Shown: in pieces, positions 34,917 through 44,307 of the stretch
How the letters are laid out: every line of letters begins with the position of its first letter
Numbering within the stretch: the first letter of the stretch is position 1
Source: Lachnospiraceae bacterium AM48-27BH
GTDB lineage: Bacteria > Bacillota > Clostridia > Lachnospirales > Lachnospiraceae
Assembly: GCA_003478355.1 (NCBI GenBank)
Contig: QUFC01000007.1
Coordinates: forward strand, 54,247-118,246
Direction of reading: 5' to 3'
DNA length: 64,000 nucleotides
The notes under the pieces: generated by a model
Told to the model about the DNA's origin: nothing
Seen by the model: the letters and a program-made list of their open reading frames with translations, nothing else
Database searches by the model: none
Translations under genes and position numbers: made by a program

Positions 34917-36520
34917 TTATAACTGTGGGCCAGCGGATACCAGTGCTTTACCTGCTGCATTGCCTTCGTATTTAGCGAAGTTCTTGATGAATCTTGCAGA
35001 CAGATCTTTTGCTTTGGTCTCCCACTCAGCTGCATCTGCGTAGGTATCTCTTGGATCCAGGATAGCAGGATCAACACCTGGAAGCTCGGTAGGAACTTCG
35101 AAGTTGAAGAATGGGATCTTCTTGGTAGGTGCAGTTAAGATAGCACCGCTTAAGATCGCATCGATGATACCACGGGTATCTTTAATGGAGATACGTTTGC
35201 CAGTGCCGTTCCATCCTGTATTAACCAGGTATGCTTTCGCACCGCTCTTCTCCATCTTCTTAACTAACTCTTCTGCATATTTGGTTGGATGCAGCTCCAG
35301 GAATGCCTGTCCGAAGCAAGCGGAGAAGGTAGGAGTTGGCTCTGTGATACCACGCTCTGTACCAGCCAGTTTTGCTGTGAAACCAGACAGGAAGTAGTAC
35401 TGAGTCTGCTCTGGTGTCAGTACGGATACTGGAGGAAGTACGCCGAATGCATCTGCGGATAAGAAGATTACGTTCTTAGCTGCTGGTGCAGAAGAAACTG
35501 GACGTACAATGTTCTGGATATGGTTGATCGGATAAGAAACACGGGTGTTCTCAGTAACGCTCTTATCAGCGAAATCGATCTTGCCCTCAGCATCCAGAGT
35601 AACGTTCTCTAACAGAGCGTTGCGCTTGATTGCATTGTAGATATCTGGCTCAGATTCTTTGTCCAGGTTGATAACTTTTGCGTAGCAGCCTCCCTCGAAG
35701 TTGAATACGCCGTTGTCATCCCAGCCGTGCTCATCATCACCGATCAGCAGACGCTTAGGATCAGTAGACAGAGTAGTCTTACCTGTACCAGACAGACCGA
35801 AGAAGATAGCGGTGTTCTCACCGTTTAAGTCGGTGTTTGCGGAGCAGTGCATGGAAGCGATGCCCTTTAATGGAAGGTAGTAGTTCATCATGGAGAACAT
35901 ACCCTTCTTCATCTCGCCGCCGTACCATGTGTTGATGATAACCTGCTCGCGGCTTGTGATATTAAATACAACTGCGGTCTCAGAGTTCAGACCCAGCTCT
36001 TTGTAGTTTTCAACTTTTGCTTTAGATGCGTTGTAAACAACGAAATCCGGCTCAAAGTTCTCAAGCTCTTCAGCGGTTGGCTTGATGAACATGTTAGTTA
36101 CGAAGTGTGCCTGCCAAGCAACCTCAACGATGAAACGGATTGCCATACGTGTATCTTTGTTAGCACCACAGAATGCATCTACAACGTACAGTTTTTTATT
36201 GGATAACTCTTTCTGAGCGATCTCTTTTACTGCATTCCAGCTTCCTTGGTTGCTGGATGGTTGTCGTTTTTGTACTCGTCAGAAGTCCACCATACAGTAT
36301 CCTTGGAGTTCTCATCAACAACGATGAATTTATCTTTTGGAGAACGTCCGGTATAGATACCAGTCATAACGTTAACAGCACCAAGCTCGCTGACCTGACC
36401 TTTTTCATAGCCTTCCAGCTCTGGTCTGGTCTCTTCCTCGAATAACATCTCGTAAGAAGGGTTGTGCACGATTTCAGTAGTTCCGGTGATACCATACTTG
36501 CTTAAATCAATCTTTGCCAT
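34917..36520 (-). pseudogene. pckA: ATP-dependent phosphoenolpyruvate carboxykinase, frameshifted
   Basis: PckA interconverts oxaloacetate and PEP plus CO2 with ATP. In fermenting gut anaerobes it often runs toward oxaloacetate. The gene spans about 534 codons. All hallmarks are present: [30 protein letters not shown], the kinase P-loop [19 protein letters not shown] and ENTRVSYPI. The frame breaks near 36239, where GAAGCTGGAATG stands for GAAGCTTGGAAT; adding one T restores [19 protein letters not shown] and joins both parts. A lesion in this core gene is suspicious and a sequencing error is likely. It starts after AGAGGTT and has its own promoter and terminator. Confidence 0.9.
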
Positions 36521-36619
36521 CTTAGATAACCTCTTTTCTCTCAGCTTATGGTAACCTTTCTCATCTATAGGTTACATTATTTCCCACAAAGAAGTATAAA
36601 AACAAACTTCTCTGTCTAT

Positions 36620-36647
36620 ATTATAGCGCGTTTGTTGTCAAAATCAA
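36620..36647 (-). promoter_or_regulatory. Promoter of pckA
   Basis: On the minus strand TTGATT (36647-36642) and TATAAT (36625-36620) are 16 bp apart. The leader of about 90 nt contains a GTAACC...GGTTAC inverted repeat (36549-36573) of unknown role. Confidence 0.6.
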
Positions 36648-36680
36648 GTAAGAAAATTAAAATTTTAACAATATATTTTT

Positions 36681-36802
36681 TGAACGCAGATAAGCATTCT
36701 CCCGCTTCAAGTGCACGGAGCACTAAGCGGCGGGTGAGGGGGATGCTTATGTCAGTGGGAGTTGAAAGCTCCCACTGACAGATCGCGAAGCGACTGCGTT
36801 CA
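36681..36802. repeat. Structured element forming an exact four-way junction
   Basis: Four helices abut: TGAACGCAG with CTGCGTTCA (36681-36689/36794-36802); ATAAGCAT with ATGCTTAT (36690-36697/36743-36750), extended inside by AGTGC-ACGGA-GCACT (36710-36724); GTCAGTGGGAG with CTCCCACTGAC (36751-36761/36769-36779); and TCGC with GCGA (36783-36786/36790-36793). Only three bases at the junction are unpaired. The following text to about 36848 (TAGCGAAGCGGATTGCGAAT, then ATCGACTT) looks repetitive too. It lies between the 3' end of the symporter gene and pckA control DNA. Confidence 0.8.
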
Positions 36803-36848
36803 TGAGCAAGTAGCGAAGCGGATTGCGAATGTCCGCTTTACAATCGAC

Positions 36849-38252
36849 TTAAATAGAGAACAAGTTCAACAATCCAGTGGACATCAAAAATAACACCAGC
36901 ATAATGATTGGAACTACATACCGGATCATGAAGGAATACAGGCGGGCGCGGGAGAAGTGCTCGCCGTTTTTCGTTACCTCGTCGGTGATCCATTTCGGTC
37001 CGACGATCCAACCGATCAGGATGCTGGTCAGCAGGGAAATGAACGGCATCAGGAAGCTGTTGCTGATATAATCCATCAGATCCAGAAGCTGGGCAGTGGT
37101 GCCACCAGGCAGCGGCAGTTCAAAATAGAGAATGTTATAGCCCAGACAGATCAGCACTGCGGTGACGAGAGAGTAGATGCCGATGACCGCGCACATGCTT
37201 TTGCGGGACTTGTGGAACAGCTCCATGCAGTTGGCAACCAGGGTCTCCATAACAGATACGCAGGAAGTCAATGCAGCAAATGCCAGCATAAAAAAGAATG
37301 CCAGACCAACGAACCGGCCAATTCCACCCATGGCGAAAAATACTTTTGGAAGGGAGAGAAAGGTTAGACTTGGACCGGAAGCCATGCCGTCAGTGCCTAA
37401 AAATACGAATACTGCTGGAATGATCATCAGACCAGATAAGAACGCAACGCCTGTGTCGAATAATTCAATCTGGTTCATGGAACTGCTTAAGTTCACATCA
37501 TCTTTCACATAGGAACCGTAAGTGATCATGATTCCCATGGACACGCTTAAGGAGAAGAATAACTGGCTCATGGCGTCCAGTAACACTTCCAGGAACCGCT
37601 TTGCAGTCAGTCCGTGAAAATCTGGCTTTATGTAAACTAACAATCCCTGGAGACCGGTTCTGGTGGTACCGTCCGCGTCTGTGTGAGACAGGGTCAGCGA
37701 AAAGACAGCAATGATGATGATCAAAAGGAGAAGTCCGGGCATAATGATCCGGGAAAATTTCTCAATACCTTTCTCCACACCCTGATATACCACCCATGCG
37801 GTAAATGCCAGAAAGACCAGCATAAACACGATCGGTGACACACTGGAGGTGATAAAGGAGGTGAAATATCCGTCCTGTGCTGCAGCAGTGCCGTCAGAAA
37901 CCAGGTAAGCGGCGATGTATTTTAAGATCCAGCCGCCGATGACGGAATAGTAAGTCATAATTAAGGTAGGAACCAGGAAAGTCAGATAGCCTAAAAATTT
38001 CCACTTGGGATGAAGGGCTGCGTAGGCGTTGAGGGCATTTTTCTTGGTTTTTCGTCCAATGGCAACGTCCGTGGTCAGCAGGACAAAGCCGAAGGTCAGA
38101 ACCAGGATCAGGTAGATCAGAAGGAACAGACCACCTCCGTCCTTGGCGCACAGATAAGGAAAGCGCCAGATGTTTCCCACGCCCACAGCGCTTCCCGCCG
38201 CGGCCAGGACAAAACCGATGGAACCACTAAAGCCTTTTTCTTTTTTGTTCAT
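36849..38252 (-). CDS. Sodium-dependent transporter of the NSS/SNF (LeuT) family
   Basis: This 467-residue protein has about eleven hydrophobic segments. The N-terminal GSAVGVGNIWRFPYL is the unwound first helix that binds Na+ and substrate in LeuT-type symporters. The family imports amino acids or amines with sodium. The substrate cannot be told; bacterial members with this short form often carry tryptophan, tyrosine or branched amino acids. It is divergent from an XRE-type regulator, which may control it. Confidence 0.9.
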   Translation of the reverse strand: MNKKEKGFSGSIGFVLAAAGSAVGVGNIWRFPYLCAKDGGGLFLLIYLILVLTFGFVLLTTDVAIGRKTKKNALNAYAALHPKWKFLGYLTFLVPTLIMTYYSVIGGWILKYIAAYLVSDGTAAAQDGYFTSFITSSVSPIVFMLVFLAFTAWVVYQGVEKGIEKFSRIIMPGLLLLIIIIAVFSLTLSHTDADGTTRTGLQGLLVYIKPDFHGLTAKRFLEVLLDAMSQLFFSLSVSMGIMITYGSYVKDDVNLSSSMNQIELFDTGVAFLSGLMIIPAVFVFLGTDGMASGPSLTFLSLPKVFFAMGGIGRFVGLAFFFMLAFAALTSCVSVMETLVANCMELFHKSRKSMCAVIGIYSLVTAVLICLGYNILYFELPLPGGTTAQLLDLMDYISNSFLMPFISLLTSILIGWIVGPKWITDEVTKNGEHFSRARLYSFMIRYVVPIIMLVLFLMSTGLLNLFSI

Positions 38253-38369
38253 GATAGATCAAATCTCCTGTATGATAATGATATGGGGCAGATGTGCCGC
38301 TGTTTTGTTGGTCAGTCCAATGTCATCTATTGTACCAGATATTTTTCGAGACAAAATTTTTGATGTTTC

Positions 38370-38437
38370 GTTTCATGAAACTTCTGCAATCAAAAATTTC
38401 TTTTTGTATTACATTTTTAATGAAAATCCAGTATAAT
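38370..38437 (+). promoter_or_regulatory. Control region between the NSS transporter and XRE regulator
   Basis: A perfect 12-bp palindrome GTTTCATGAAAC (38370-38381) lies between the divergent genes. A TATAAT box for the regulator is at 38432-38437. The palindrome is a candidate operator of the XRE protein. Confidence 0.55.
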
Positions 38438-38493
38438 GAAACAGGGGTATTTTTTAAATGAAGAAAAATGGATATTTGGGGGAAACAAGCAGA

Positions 38494-39219
38494 ATGAGTG
38501 AGATCAGTTCTTATGTGGGAGCGCAGGTGCGGCGGTATCGAAAAGCCTGCGGCATGACCATTCAGCAGCTGGCGGACCAGATCCACAAAAGCCGGGCTAC
38601 GGTGTGCAAATATGAAAATGGGGAGATTGTTCTGGACGTGGAGACACTATACGAGATCAGCCAGGTACTGCAGATTTCATTTTCCCAGCTGACGGCTTTT
38701 CACGGAAAGACACAAAAGCCGGAGATGGAAAGCTGGTCTGGGAAAAGTCCATTTTTTGAAGCGAAACGGCTGTATTTTTATTTTTATGATGGGCGTTATC
38801 AGCGGATGAAGGATGGAGTCATCGACATTTATGAGAAAGAGGGGGCAATGGGAACCTATAAAGCCAGCCTTTCCATCTGTTCCGTGTCGCGAAATGGACG
38901 CAGTAGTGAGATCTACTACACGGGAACGGTGCTTTACAGCGATATGCTGATTCGTTTTTCCTTCGTAAATCAGTATAATCCATTGGAAGAAGACTTATTG
39001 TACATCTTTAACCCGTTGGAAATGCGGGACTTTACGGATGGGCTTCTGTGCGGGATCTCCAGCGCCGATCTGATGCCCTGCGCATTTAAATGTCTGGTGA
39101 CATTAAAGCCTCAGGAGTTTACGGAAGAATTGCGGCAGCGGTTATTATTTTCCAAAGAAGAACTGCGGCGGTGGGGACGGTTAAATATGCTCTTGATTGA
39201 TAATCGCAGCGAATATTAG
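38494..39219 (+). CDS. XRE-family regulator with a C-terminal sensor-like domain
   Basis: The most likely start is ATG 38494 (MSEISSYVGAQVRRYRK), about 50 nt after the expected transcript start; an ATG at 38458 would leave almost no leader and has no ribosome site. Residues 5-65 are an XRE helix-turn-helix (MTIQQLADQIHKSRATVCKYENGEI). Residues 85-240 form an alpha/beta domain of unknown ligand, starting with FEAKRLYFYFYDGRYQRMKDGV and rich in aromatic residues. It is divergent from the sodium symporter and upstream of a MATE gene; regulation of either is inference. Confidence 0.8.
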   Translation: MSEISSYVGAQVRRYRKACGMTIQQLADQIHKSRATVCKYENGEIVLDVETLYEISQVLQISFSQLTAFHGKTQKPEMESWSGKSPFFEAKRLYFYFYDGRYQRMKDGVIDIYEKEGAMGTYKASLSICSVSRNGRSSEIYYTGTVLYSDMLIRFSFVNQYNPLEEDLLYIFNPLEMRDFTDGLLCGISSADLMPCAFKCLVTLKPQEFTEELRQRLLFSKEELRRWGRLNMLLIDNRSEY

Positions 39220-39228
39220 GAGGAAACC

Positions 39229-39257
39229 TTGACTCTACAACGATTGTAAAGTATAAG
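39229..39257 (+). promoter_or_regulatory. Promoter of the MATE gene with an operator in the spacer
   Basis: TTGACT (39229-39234) and TATAAG (39252-39257) are 17 bp apart. The spacer carries TACAA-CGA-TTGTA (39236-39248), a perfect palindrome placed where a repressor would compete with polymerase. Confidence 0.65.
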
Positions 39258-39314
39258 ATGATCAAAAGACTTTGAGAGGGCCGTCTGAAAATGCAGGGGC
39301 AAAGGGAGATCATC

Positions 39315-40646
39315 ATGGAGAAAAATCTTACGTCCGGCAGTGTATTTAAAAATATGATGTTGTTTTCACTGCCATACCTACTGTCGTATTTTCTGCAGAC
39401 GCTTTATGGAATGGCAGATCTGTTTATCATTGGCCAGTTTGAAGGAGTTGCCAGTACCACTGCAGTCTCAGTGGGAAGTCAGGTGATGCACATGCTGACG
39501 GTAATCCTGGTGGGACTGGCCATGGGAACAACGGTAGCTGTGGGACAGGCTGTAGGAGCGGGCGATCGAAAGAAAGCGTCGTTATCCATCGGCAATACAG
39601 TGACATTGTTTTTAGGGGTATCGGTGGCGTTGACGGCGGTTTTGCTACTGTGTGTCCGCCCGATCGTGGGGATCATTTCTACACCGGAAGAGGCGGTGGA
39701 AGGGACGGTTCGTTATCTGACCATCTGCTTTATCGGTATCCCGTTTATCACGGCGTATAACATCATCAGTTCTATTTTCCGGGGACTGGGGGATTCCAGG
39801 AGCCCTATGTATTTTATCGCCATTGCCTGTGTGGCGAATATCGTTCTGGACTATGTGTTTATGGGCGTGTTCCATATCGGTCCGGCAGGCGCAGCGCTGG
39901 GAACCATCATTTCCCAGACCATCAGTGTGATCACGGCACTTGTGGCCATGGGAAAGAAGAAAATCGGTATCCGGGTGGCGGGAGGTGATTTAAAACCACA
40001 AGGAAAAGTTATGGGACAACTGCTGCGTGTAGGCGTTCCGGTGGCCTGTCAGGACGGGCTGATCCAGGTGGCATTTATCATCATTACTATTATCGCTAAC
40101 CGGAGAGGCTTGAGTGATGCAGCAGCGGTGGGAATCGTGGAGAAGATCATCAGTTTCGTATTTCTGGTGCCGTCTTCCATGCTTTCTACGGTTTCCGCCC
40201 TCTGTGCCCAGAATATTGGTGCAGGCAAGCACGACCGGGCGGCGAAGACTCTGCAGTATGCCATCATGATCACTGTGGGCTTCGGAATCGCCGTGTCGGT
40301 GCTGGTTCAGTTCTTTGCGGAGCCGGTGGTTGGCCTGTTTACGACGGATCAGCTGGTGCGGATCATGGGCGGACAGTATTTCCGGGGGTATATCTGGGAC
40401 TGTGTGTTCGCTGGGATCCATTTCAGCTTCAGTGGTTATTTCTGCGCTTATGGACGGTCGGAATTTTCCTTCCTGCACAATATCACCGCCATTGTCCTGG
40501 TGCGGATTCCGGGCGTGTACCTGATGTCGAAGTTATTTGCAAATACCCTGTATCCTATGGGACTTGCCACGGCCTGCGGATCTCTGCTGTCGGTGGTGAT
40601 CTGTGTGGCCGTGTATCATTATCTGAAATCCAGATTCCGGTGGTAA
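39315..40646 (+). CDS. MATE-family efflux transporter (intact)
   Basis: This 443-residue protein starts at ATG 39315 after AAAGGGAG. About twelve membrane segments are visible. Family marks include LPYLLSYFLQTLYGMADLFIIG near the N-terminus, VGQAVGAGDRKKA and the matching second-half text CAQNIGAGKHDRA. It exports cationic drugs or metabolites by Na+ or H+ antiport. A promoter with a palindromic spacer suggests induction by a ligand-sensing repressor. Confidence 0.92.
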   Translation: MEKNLTSGSVFKNMMLFSLPYLLSYFLQTLYGMADLFIIGQFEGVASTTAVSVGSQVMHMLTVILVGLAMGTTVAVGQAVGAGDRKKASLSIGNTVTLFLGVSVALTAVLLLCVRPIVGIISTPEEAVEGTVRYLTICFIGIPFITAYNIISSIFRGLGDSRSPMYFIAIACVANIVLDYVFMGVFHIGPAGAALGTIISQTISVITALVAMGKKKIGIRVAGGDLKPQGKVMGQLLRVGVPVACQDGLIQVAFIIITIIANRRGLSDAAAVGIVEKIISFVFLVPSSMLSTVSALCAQNIGAGKHDRAAKTLQYAIMITVGFGIAVSVLVQFFAEPVVGLFTTDQLVRIMGGQYFRGYIWDCVFAGIHFSFSGYFCAYGRSEFSFLHNITAIVLVRIPGVYLMSKLFANTLYPMGLATACGSLLSVVICVAVYHYLKSRFRW

Positions 40647-40719
40647 AAGTTGGAAATCTAATGTAAAATACAGTGATGATTGTTCTGAGATAAAAAGTCA
40701 GAAAAGAAAGGATATCAAT

Positions 40720-40941
40720 ATGATGCAGTTGATTTTTGCAGTGTTTTTTCTGGTGCTGGCGTTGAAAATCGTCGGTCTGTTGTTAAAAATATGTGGTAAA
40801 GCCGTGGGGATCATTTTGAGCCTGATCGGATTTGTCCTGTCACTGGCCTTTGGAATGGCCATGTTTGGATTGTCCATGGCCTTTGGCGCAGTGTTGTTTG
40901 TGTTGGCGTTAGTGGTGCTGGCGGTGAAGATTATTTTATAA
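40720..40941 (+). CDS. Small hydrophobic membrane protein (73 aa)
   Basis: Nearly the whole chain is hydrophobic, with two to three predicted membrane helices (about residues 3-22, 28-50 and 52-72) and small residues such as Gly and Ala in the middle. AAAGGATATCAAT precedes the start. No family is known to me. It converges with the MATE gene on the other strand, whose stop lies 9 bp away. Similar short proteins are often annotated as hypothetical in Clostridia. Confidence 0.65.
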   Translation: MMQLIFAVFFLVLALKIVGLLLKICGKAVGIILSLIGFVLSLAFGMAMFGLSMAFGAVLFVLALVVLAVKIIL

Positions 40942-40949
40942 AAAATCCC

Positions 40950-42302
40950 TTATAAAATGCTGTCCTGCTGAAAATAGTTCCATTCTCCTGGCGTCAGAAA
41001 ATATTTCTTATGCATCAGGGCGGACAGGATCAGAGTCAGGAACTCGGCCACCGGAACGGCGATCCATGCACCGGTAATTCCTAAGAAATGCGGCAGAATT
41101 ACTAAGGAAATCGCGATGAATACCAGTGTCCGGCAGAAGGAAATGATCGCAGAGACTTTTCCATTAGAAAGTGCTGTGAAAAAGCCGGAGGAAGCGATAT
41201 TGATCCCGCTGAACAGGAAATTGACTGCAAACAGTGGAAAGCCTGCGTCTGCCAGAGCAAAGGTTTCCGGGTCGTGAGTGAAGATCTGTACTAACGGTCC
41301 TGCGGATACAACGGCGGCGATGGTCAGGATCACAGAAGAGATCGCAGTGAACACAAAGGCGATCTGATAGATATTTTTTAATTCTCTGTGATTTTTTGCA
41401 CCGTACTGGAAGCCGACCAGCGGGCTGATGCCGATGGTAAAGCCCAGATAAAAGGCGTTAAATAAAAACTGACCGTACAGCAGGATGGTGATGGCAGCGA
41501 CGCCTGGCCCGCCCGCCAGTTTCATCATGACAATATTGAATAAAAATGTGATAATGGCGTTGGCCAGCTGGGTTACCATCTCGGAAGAACCATTATAGCA
41601 GGCCATGAGAAGCTCCTTTGGGCGGAAATGAAACCGCACCAGATGGAGCCCTTTTTTATTGGAGAAAAAGAAAAAAAGTCCCGCCAGAGCAGGTAGTGAC
41701 TGCCCGATTCCTGTTGCCAGTGCGGCTCCGGTCATGCCAAGTCTGCATACTGCGATCAGAAAATAATCCAGAAAGGCATTTAATATTCCAGCGCCAATGG
41801 TCAGGAAAAGACCAAGATGTGGTTTTTCAGCAGTAACCAGATAGGACTGGAACAGGCTTTGCAGCATGCAGGCGGGGGCGAAAGAGATGGCAGTGGCCAG
41901 ATACTTTTCGCAGTCTGCGAGCAGAACCTCGTTGGAGCCTAAAAAGTAACAAATAGGAGTGAGAAACAGGTGCGTAAAGATCAGGACCATGATGCTGACA
42001 GCGACACCTATTACAACGAACATGGTCAGGCATTCCTGGGCTTTCCGGCGTTTCCCTTCGCCTAAATATTTGCTGATGATGGCATTGCCGCCGGTGGCTA
42101 ACATGGTACCGATGGCAGTGACGATGCAGATTACCGGAAATACAATATTTAATGAAGAAAGGGCATTGCTGCCGATAAAACGGGAGATGAAAATGCCGTC
42201 CACAATGGTATAAAGGGACATGAACATCATCATAATAATGGATGGCAGGGCAAACTGCAGGAGTCTGCAGGGGGAAAAATGTTGATTAATAGACATACTC
42301 AT
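40950..42302 (-). CDS. MATE-family efflux transporter
   Basis: The start at 42302 is preferred, because ACGAGG lies 8-9 bases upstream; an ATG 6 bp earlier is too close. The protein has about 450 residues and twelve membrane segments. It resembles the frameshifted MATE protein at 15668-16998 closely (LLQFALPSIIMMMFMSLYTIVDGIF, GTMLATGGNAIISKYLGEGKRRKA, SYLVTAEKPHLG), so the two are paralogues. Three 23-bp direct repeats (42431-42498) lie upstream and may bind its regulator. Substrate unknown. Confidence 0.92.
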   Translation of the reverse strand: MSMSINQHFSPCRLLQFALPSIIMMMFMSLYTIVDGIFISRFIGSNALSSLNIVFPVICIVTAIGTMLATGGNAIISKYLGEGKRRKAQECLTMFVVIGVAVSIMVLIFTHLFLTPICYFLGSNEVLLADCEKYLATAISFAPACMLQSLFQSYLVTAEKPHLGLFLTIGAGILNAFLDYFLIAVCRLGMTGAALATGIGQSLPALAGLFFFFSNKKGLHLVRFHFRPKELLMACYNGSSEMVTQLANAIITFLFNIVMMKLAGGPGVAAITILLYGQFLFNAFYLGFTIGISPLVGFQYGAKNHRELKNIYQIAFVFTAISSVILTIAAVVSAGPLVQIFTHDPETFALADAGFPLFAVNFLFSGINIASSGFFTALSNGKVSAIISFCRTLVFIAISLVILPHFLGITGAWIAVPVAEFLTLILSALMHKKYFLTPGEWNYFQQDSIL

Positions 42303-42430
42303 AATCATAACCTCGTAAACACAGAATCGTGATTTTGTTAGTAGCTTTCATGATGGATATGGGTCTGTATGTGTGGAACAGACTGTGAGACCCGAAACCT
42401 AACCTAGCATAAATGATAAAAAGTTTATCG

Positions 42431-42498
42431 TCAAGGGCGTCTTTCCAAAGAATCAAGGATGTCTTTCCCAAAATATCAAGGACGTCTTTCCAAAGATT
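42431..42498. repeat. Three tandem 23-bp direct repeats between a MATE gene and mgtE
   Basis: Copies start at 42431, 42453 and 42476 and read TCAAGG-(G/A)(C/T)-GTCTTTCC-(C)AAA, with 1-4 differences. A possible plus-strand promoter (-35 TTGACT at 42503) begins right after the third copy. They could be a regulatory array for either divergent gene. Three copies with no unique spacers rule out a CRISPR. Confidence 0.75.
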
Positions 42499-42564
42499 TT
42501 CCTTGACTTTTTAAAAGTGTGTGTATTAGAATGTTCGTATAGTATGGACACAGGAGGTGAATTT

Positions 42565-42654
42565 ATGGACGGTTGCGATAGTACGGGACGAAGTATGATC
42601 TGCGGTGGCAGAATAAAGGACAGATTGGCGCAGCTTGCCATGAATTTCACGTAA
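42565..42654 (+). CDS. 29-residue leader ORF upstream of mgtE
   Basis: ATG 42565 is preceded by a near-perfect Shine-Dalgarno sequence (CAGGAGGTGA, 5-6 bases away). The peptide starts MDGCDSTGRSMICGGRIK and ends LAMNFT. Such a strong site before so short a frame suggests that its translation matters. Downstream lie a CCACCG/CGGTGG hairpin (42696-42743) and a second 30-codon frame (42751-42843) before mgtE. It may be a regulatory leader peptide. No known family. Confidence 0.5.
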   Translation: MDGCDSTGRSMICGGRIKDRLAQLAMNFT

Positions 42655-42862
42655 ATTGTGTTTTTCAAAAGCTGCGTTTTTTCCATGAGCCTTTTCCACC
42701 GCAATCGGACCCTTACTGAACAATTTATTCCGAGAAACGGTGGTATTTTTATGCCCGAAGAAAGCCCCGGCCAGCAGCCGTGTGTGAGCCATGCCTGCAT
42801 GAACGAGTATACGGATATTAGCTGGGCCAGACGGCTTTCGTAATGGGTGGAAGGAGGCAGAC
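42655..42862 (+). promoter_or_regulatory. Rest of the mgtE leader: hairpin and second small ORF
   Basis: CCACCG (42696-42701) pairs with CGGTGG (42738-42743). A 30-residue frame runs 42751-42843 (MPEESPGQQPCVSHACMNEY...), with only a weak ribosome site. The classical magnesium M-box riboswitch was sought, as it often precedes mgtE, but its conserved parts were not found. GGAAGGAGG before mgtE is strong. Confidence 0.4.
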
Positions 42863-44250
42863 ATGGAGACAATGAAAAGACCAAACTATGTAGAAGAATT
42901 ACTGGAGATTTTCCGCAGTCCTTTAAACAAAGAAGAGCTGCTGGATAAGATTTCTGATTACCATGAGAACGATATTGCAGAAGCCTTTGAACATCTGACA
43001 GAGGAAGAGCGAAAGAAATTGTACCCGCTTCTGGGCGCAGAGCGGATGGCTGAGATTTTCACTTATATTGAAGAGCCGGATGAGTATCTGAAGGAACTGA
43101 ATTTAAACCAGGTGGCGCAGGTCATTTCCCACATGGATTCCGATGACGCGGTTGATGTGCTGGATGAATTGGATGATCTGATCCAGGAGAAACTGGTTGG
43201 CTTGATGGATGAAGAATCCAGTCACGATATCAAAATGATCCAGTCTTATGAAGATGATGAAATCGGTAGTCAGATGACCACCAATTTCATCATGATCCAT
43301 AAGAATCTGAGCATCCGCCAGGCCATGCGTGAGCTGGTCCGCCAGGCGGGAGAGAATGACAATATCGGAACTGTGTACGTGGAAGACGGACAGAATCATT
43401 TTTATGGAGCTATCGATCTGAAAGACCTGATCGTTGCGCGGGAAAATGATTCCCTGGAAGATATCATCAGCACTTCTTATCCTTACGTGACGGACCATGA
43501 GAAGATCAGCGATTGTATTGAGCGGATCAAGACTACGCCGAGGATTCCATCCCGGTTCTGGACAGCGAAGGCCAGATCCTGGGTGTCATCACTTCCCAGG
43601 ATATCGTAGAGGTTGTGGATGATGAGATGGGTGAAGACTACGCGAAGTTAGCTGGTCTGACCGCGGAGGAAGATTTAAACGAGACAACCAAAGAGAGTAT
43701 CAAGAAGAGACTCCCGTGGCTTTTGATCCTTTTATTTATGGGTATGGGCGTGTCCTCTGTAGTCGGTATCTTTGAGACTGTTGTGGCGGTTCTCCCGATC
43801 GTTATGTGTTTCCAGTCCCTGATCCTGGACATGGCTGGAAATGTAGGAACCCAGTCCCTGGCTGTTACCATCCGTGTGCTGATGGATGAGAACCTGACCG
43901 GCAAAGAAAAACTGCATCTGGTGTTTAAGGAGATGAAGGTCGGTTTCTTAAATGGCATGATCCTTGGTGTGATGGCATTTGTATTTATCGGAATTTACGC
44001 ATGTACCTTAAAAGGCAATCCAACTGCCCATGCGTTTCTGATCTCCGGCTGTGTTGGCTTTGCCCTGATGCTGTCCATGGTGATTTCCAGCATGGTAGGA
44101 ACCATGGTACCGATGTTTTTTCATAAGATCAAAGTAGACCCGGCCGTTGCATCCGGCCCATTGATCACAACGGTGAACGACCTGGTGGCAGTGGTGACCT
44201 ATTATGGTCTGGTGTGGCTGCTGCTGATCGAGATGCTGCATCTGGCGTAG
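42863..44250 (+). pseudogene. mgtE: Magnesium transporter MgtE, frameshifted
   Basis: MgtE is a Mg2+ channel gated by its cytoplasmic domains. The N-domain (residues 10-130, HLTEEERKKLYPLLG ... SHMDSDDAVDVLDEL) and the two CBS domains are followed by five membrane helices (GNVGTQSLAVTIRVL and DPAVASGPLITTVNDL are pore signatures). The frame is lost near 43531: IERIK should continue DYAEDSIPVLDSEGQILGV, but one G is missing (AAGACTAC for AAGGACTAC). The second open part begins again before 43615. Total length about 462 codons when repaired. With only this lesion, a sequencing error is plausible. Confidence 0.88.
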
Positions 44251-44307
44251 GAAAATAGAATTATTTCTATTTAAATAAATGAAAAAATGAAAACAAAGGA
44301 GAAGAGT

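Noticed and set aside
42431..42498. CRISPR array
   Set aside because: The three repeats are contiguous, without spacers, and no cas gene is near.
42541..42862. M-box magnesium riboswitch before mgtE
   Set aside because: The conserved M-box sequence blocks were not found in the leader.
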